In this document: positions 63,260 through 64,000 of the stretch, piece after piece
How the letters are laid out: each line of letters opens with the position of its first letter
How positions within the stretch are numbered: position 1 is the first letter of the stretch
From: Archangium violaceum
GTDB lineage: Bacteria > Myxococcota > Myxococcia > Myxococcales > Myxococcaceae
Length of the DNA: 64,000 nucleotides
NCBI RefSeq assembly: GCF_016887565.1
Contig: NZ_CP069396.1
Location: 833,001-897,000 of the forward strand
Reading direction: 5' to 3'
The notes under the pieces: model-generated
The model's input: the letters and a program-made list of their open reading frames with translations, nothing else
Told to the model about the DNA's origin: nothing
The model's database searches: none
Made by a program: the position numbers and the translations under genes

Positions 63260-63470
63260 GTCGGATCTCCTCCTCACGGGGGCTCGAGCGGAATCCGGAG
63301 CAATTTCTCCACCAAGCAGTGTCTCCGTCGGACCGGATACGGAGAGCTCCGATGGCGGGACGAGCCCGTGTCGGAGACTCGTCGGATGCGTGGGAATGCG
63401 CGGGGCGGGGGAGGGAAGCCGTGTGCCCTGTGTTGGGCATGCCACGTGTCACGGTGGGGCATGCGCGTGA
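63260..63470. other. Intergenic region upstream of the DUF1592 gene
   Basis: The 211 nt upstream of the minus-strand gene carry no open frame I can support; they probably hold its promoter. The stop codon at 63468-63470 (plus strand) is the boundary of the toxin-like scrap that follows. Confidence 0.4.
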
Positions 63471-63605
63471 GCGGTTCGCCGCACCGTAGAATGCCTGTCT
63501 CCGCGACACCGCTATGCGGGTGAGCTCCAAGGCAATATCTACAAAGAGGCCTTCGGGCCCGCCGAGGTCGAAATCATCGGTCCCCGAAAAGGAGTCTTCT
63601 GGTGA
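63471..63605 (+). pseudogene. Startless C-terminal fragment of a toxin-like protein
   Basis: The plus-strand frame after the stop at 63468-63470 reads through CLSPRHRYAGELQGNIYKEA and ends FGPAEVEIIGPRKGVFW before TGA at 63603-63605. It has no ATG, GTG or TTG in frame, yet its last codon overlaps the start of the DUF3396 immunity gene by 4 nt (GTGA), exactly the coupling expected for an effector-immunity pair. I infer it is the 3' scrap of a deleted effector gene. The toxin family is not identified; GC content is lower than in the surroundings. Confidence 0.45.
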
Positions 63606-64000
63606 GCGAGCGTTACCCGAGAATCCGCCTCCGTACGGAGTCCCACGGATACTGGATATTCGAGGGCTTGCGGCTGGACTTCTACATGCGCCGACCGCAC
63701 ACGCAGATGACGCGGGCGGTGATGCGCTCGCTGGATACCTACCTGGAAGCGGTGGGCGTGGAGAATCTCGGCTTCTACGTGGACGACGAAGGGGATTACC
63801 AGGAACTCGACGCCGCGGGTTGGGCTCTCACCCGGCGAAATCTGCTGGAGGACCCCTGGCCTCGCATCATCTTGAGCGACATCAGAACGAGTGGTCCGGA
63901 GCGGTACCGTTTCGAGTACTACGGCAGGCGACTCGACGACCCCAAATGGAGAAGTTCGGACAAGCATGCATGCGTTGCGTCGTTCTGGCTGCCCACGGAG
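63602..64000 (+). CDS. DUF3396 (type VI immunity family) protein, 3' truncated by window edge
   Basis: The first 133 codons start at GTG: VSERYPRIRLRTESHGYWIF, then LRLDFYMRRPHTQMTRAVMRSLDTYLEAVG and a VENLGFYVDDEGDYQEL segment, the DUF3396 pattern. Myxobacterial members are linked to polymorphic or type VI toxins as immunity proteins. Codon use is AT-richer than neighbours (AGA, GGA, TTG common), consistent with horizontal transfer. The last visible residues are CVASFWLPTE; the gene continues beyond the window. Confidence 0.8.
   Translation, partial: MSERYPRIRLRTESHGYWIFEGLRLDFYMRRPHTQMTRAVMRSLDTYLEAVGVENLGFYVDDEGDYQELDAAGWALTRRNLLEDPWPRIILSDIRTSGPERYRFEYYGRRLDDPKWRSSDKHACVASFWLPTE

Noticed and set aside
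63539-63967. A 142-aa minus-strand open frame at the right edge
   Set aside because: It is antisense to the DUF3396 gene, whose residues match its family; the minus frame has no motif.

Overview
This is a GC-rich chromosomal window of about 70% GC with many GTG starts, overlapping ATGA/GTGA gene junctions, and predominantly short intergenic gaps. The content is typical of a predatory or social myxobacterium (Myxococcota; I infer Cystobacterineae, an Archangium/Cystobacter-like organism). It has several large hybrid histidine kinases, a Ser/Thr kinase fused to AAA and TPR regions, CRTAC1-type VCBS proteins, DUF1552/DUF1592 pairs, a KaiC-like ATPase beside a response regulator, and a DUF3396 immunity protein. 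No rRNA, tRNA, insertion sequence or CRISPR array was seen.

Layout. 0-16 kb is mostly metabolic: an ECI2-like enoyl-CoA isomerase, a DUF1361 membrane protein, an AAA ATPase with a nuclease-like C-terminus, a PRPP synthetase, a phosphoribosyltransferase/hydrolase operon, a hydrolase-OsmC fusion, orn, a KaiC-like/response-regulator operon, a MatB-like acyl-CoA synthetase, and a GRAS-type methyltransferase coupled to a CinA-family protein. 16-18.6 kb holds a secreted subtilisin-like protease and a membrane protein. 18.8-25.5 kb is a co-directional set (NqrB/RnfD-VCBS-ASPIC fusion, acyltransferase-like protein, GH3-family acyl-adenylating enzyme, Rieske oxygenase) that looks like a small-molecule pathway. 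25.5-31.8 kb has two sensor kinases and an MFS carrier. 31.8-42.7 kb is mixed: a VOC protein with a histone-H1-like tail, a secreted RTX-like protein, a GST/enoyl-reductase operon, a PI-PLC-like protein with a beta/gamma-crystallin end, a Tim44-like/TPM pair, a TPR lipoprotein and two GNAT proteins.

The most interesting region is 42.8-52.3 kb. A class II lanthipeptide synthetase (LanM) lies 116 nt downstream of a 66-residue peptide with a double-glycine-like motif and a Ser/Thr/Cys-rich C-terminus holding four Cys, so a lanA-lanM pair. A long hairpin separates the two genes. No LanT-type transporter-protease or immunity gene is visible nearby. A predicted beta-barrel protein and two small genes lie downstream, and two multi-sensor histidine kinases lie upstream.

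52.5-63.3 kb holds a lipoprotein FKBP isomerase, a dienelactone hydrolase lipoprotein, a CAP-superfamily secreted protein, an agmatinase-like ureohydrolase, a giant Ser/Thr kinase regulator and the DUF1552/DUF1592 pair. The right edge carries a lower-GC fragment: a startless toxin-like C-terminal scrap overlapping a DUF3396 (type VI immunity-like) gene that runs off the window.

Ten copies of a palindromic repeat (core CCCTCTCCC-NNN-GGGAGAGGG followed by an asymmetric GGGGTGAGGGT arm) are scattered through the window. Most are intergenic, but two are translated in frame inside the GH3-family gene and one supplies the C-terminus of the hydrolase-OsmC fusion.
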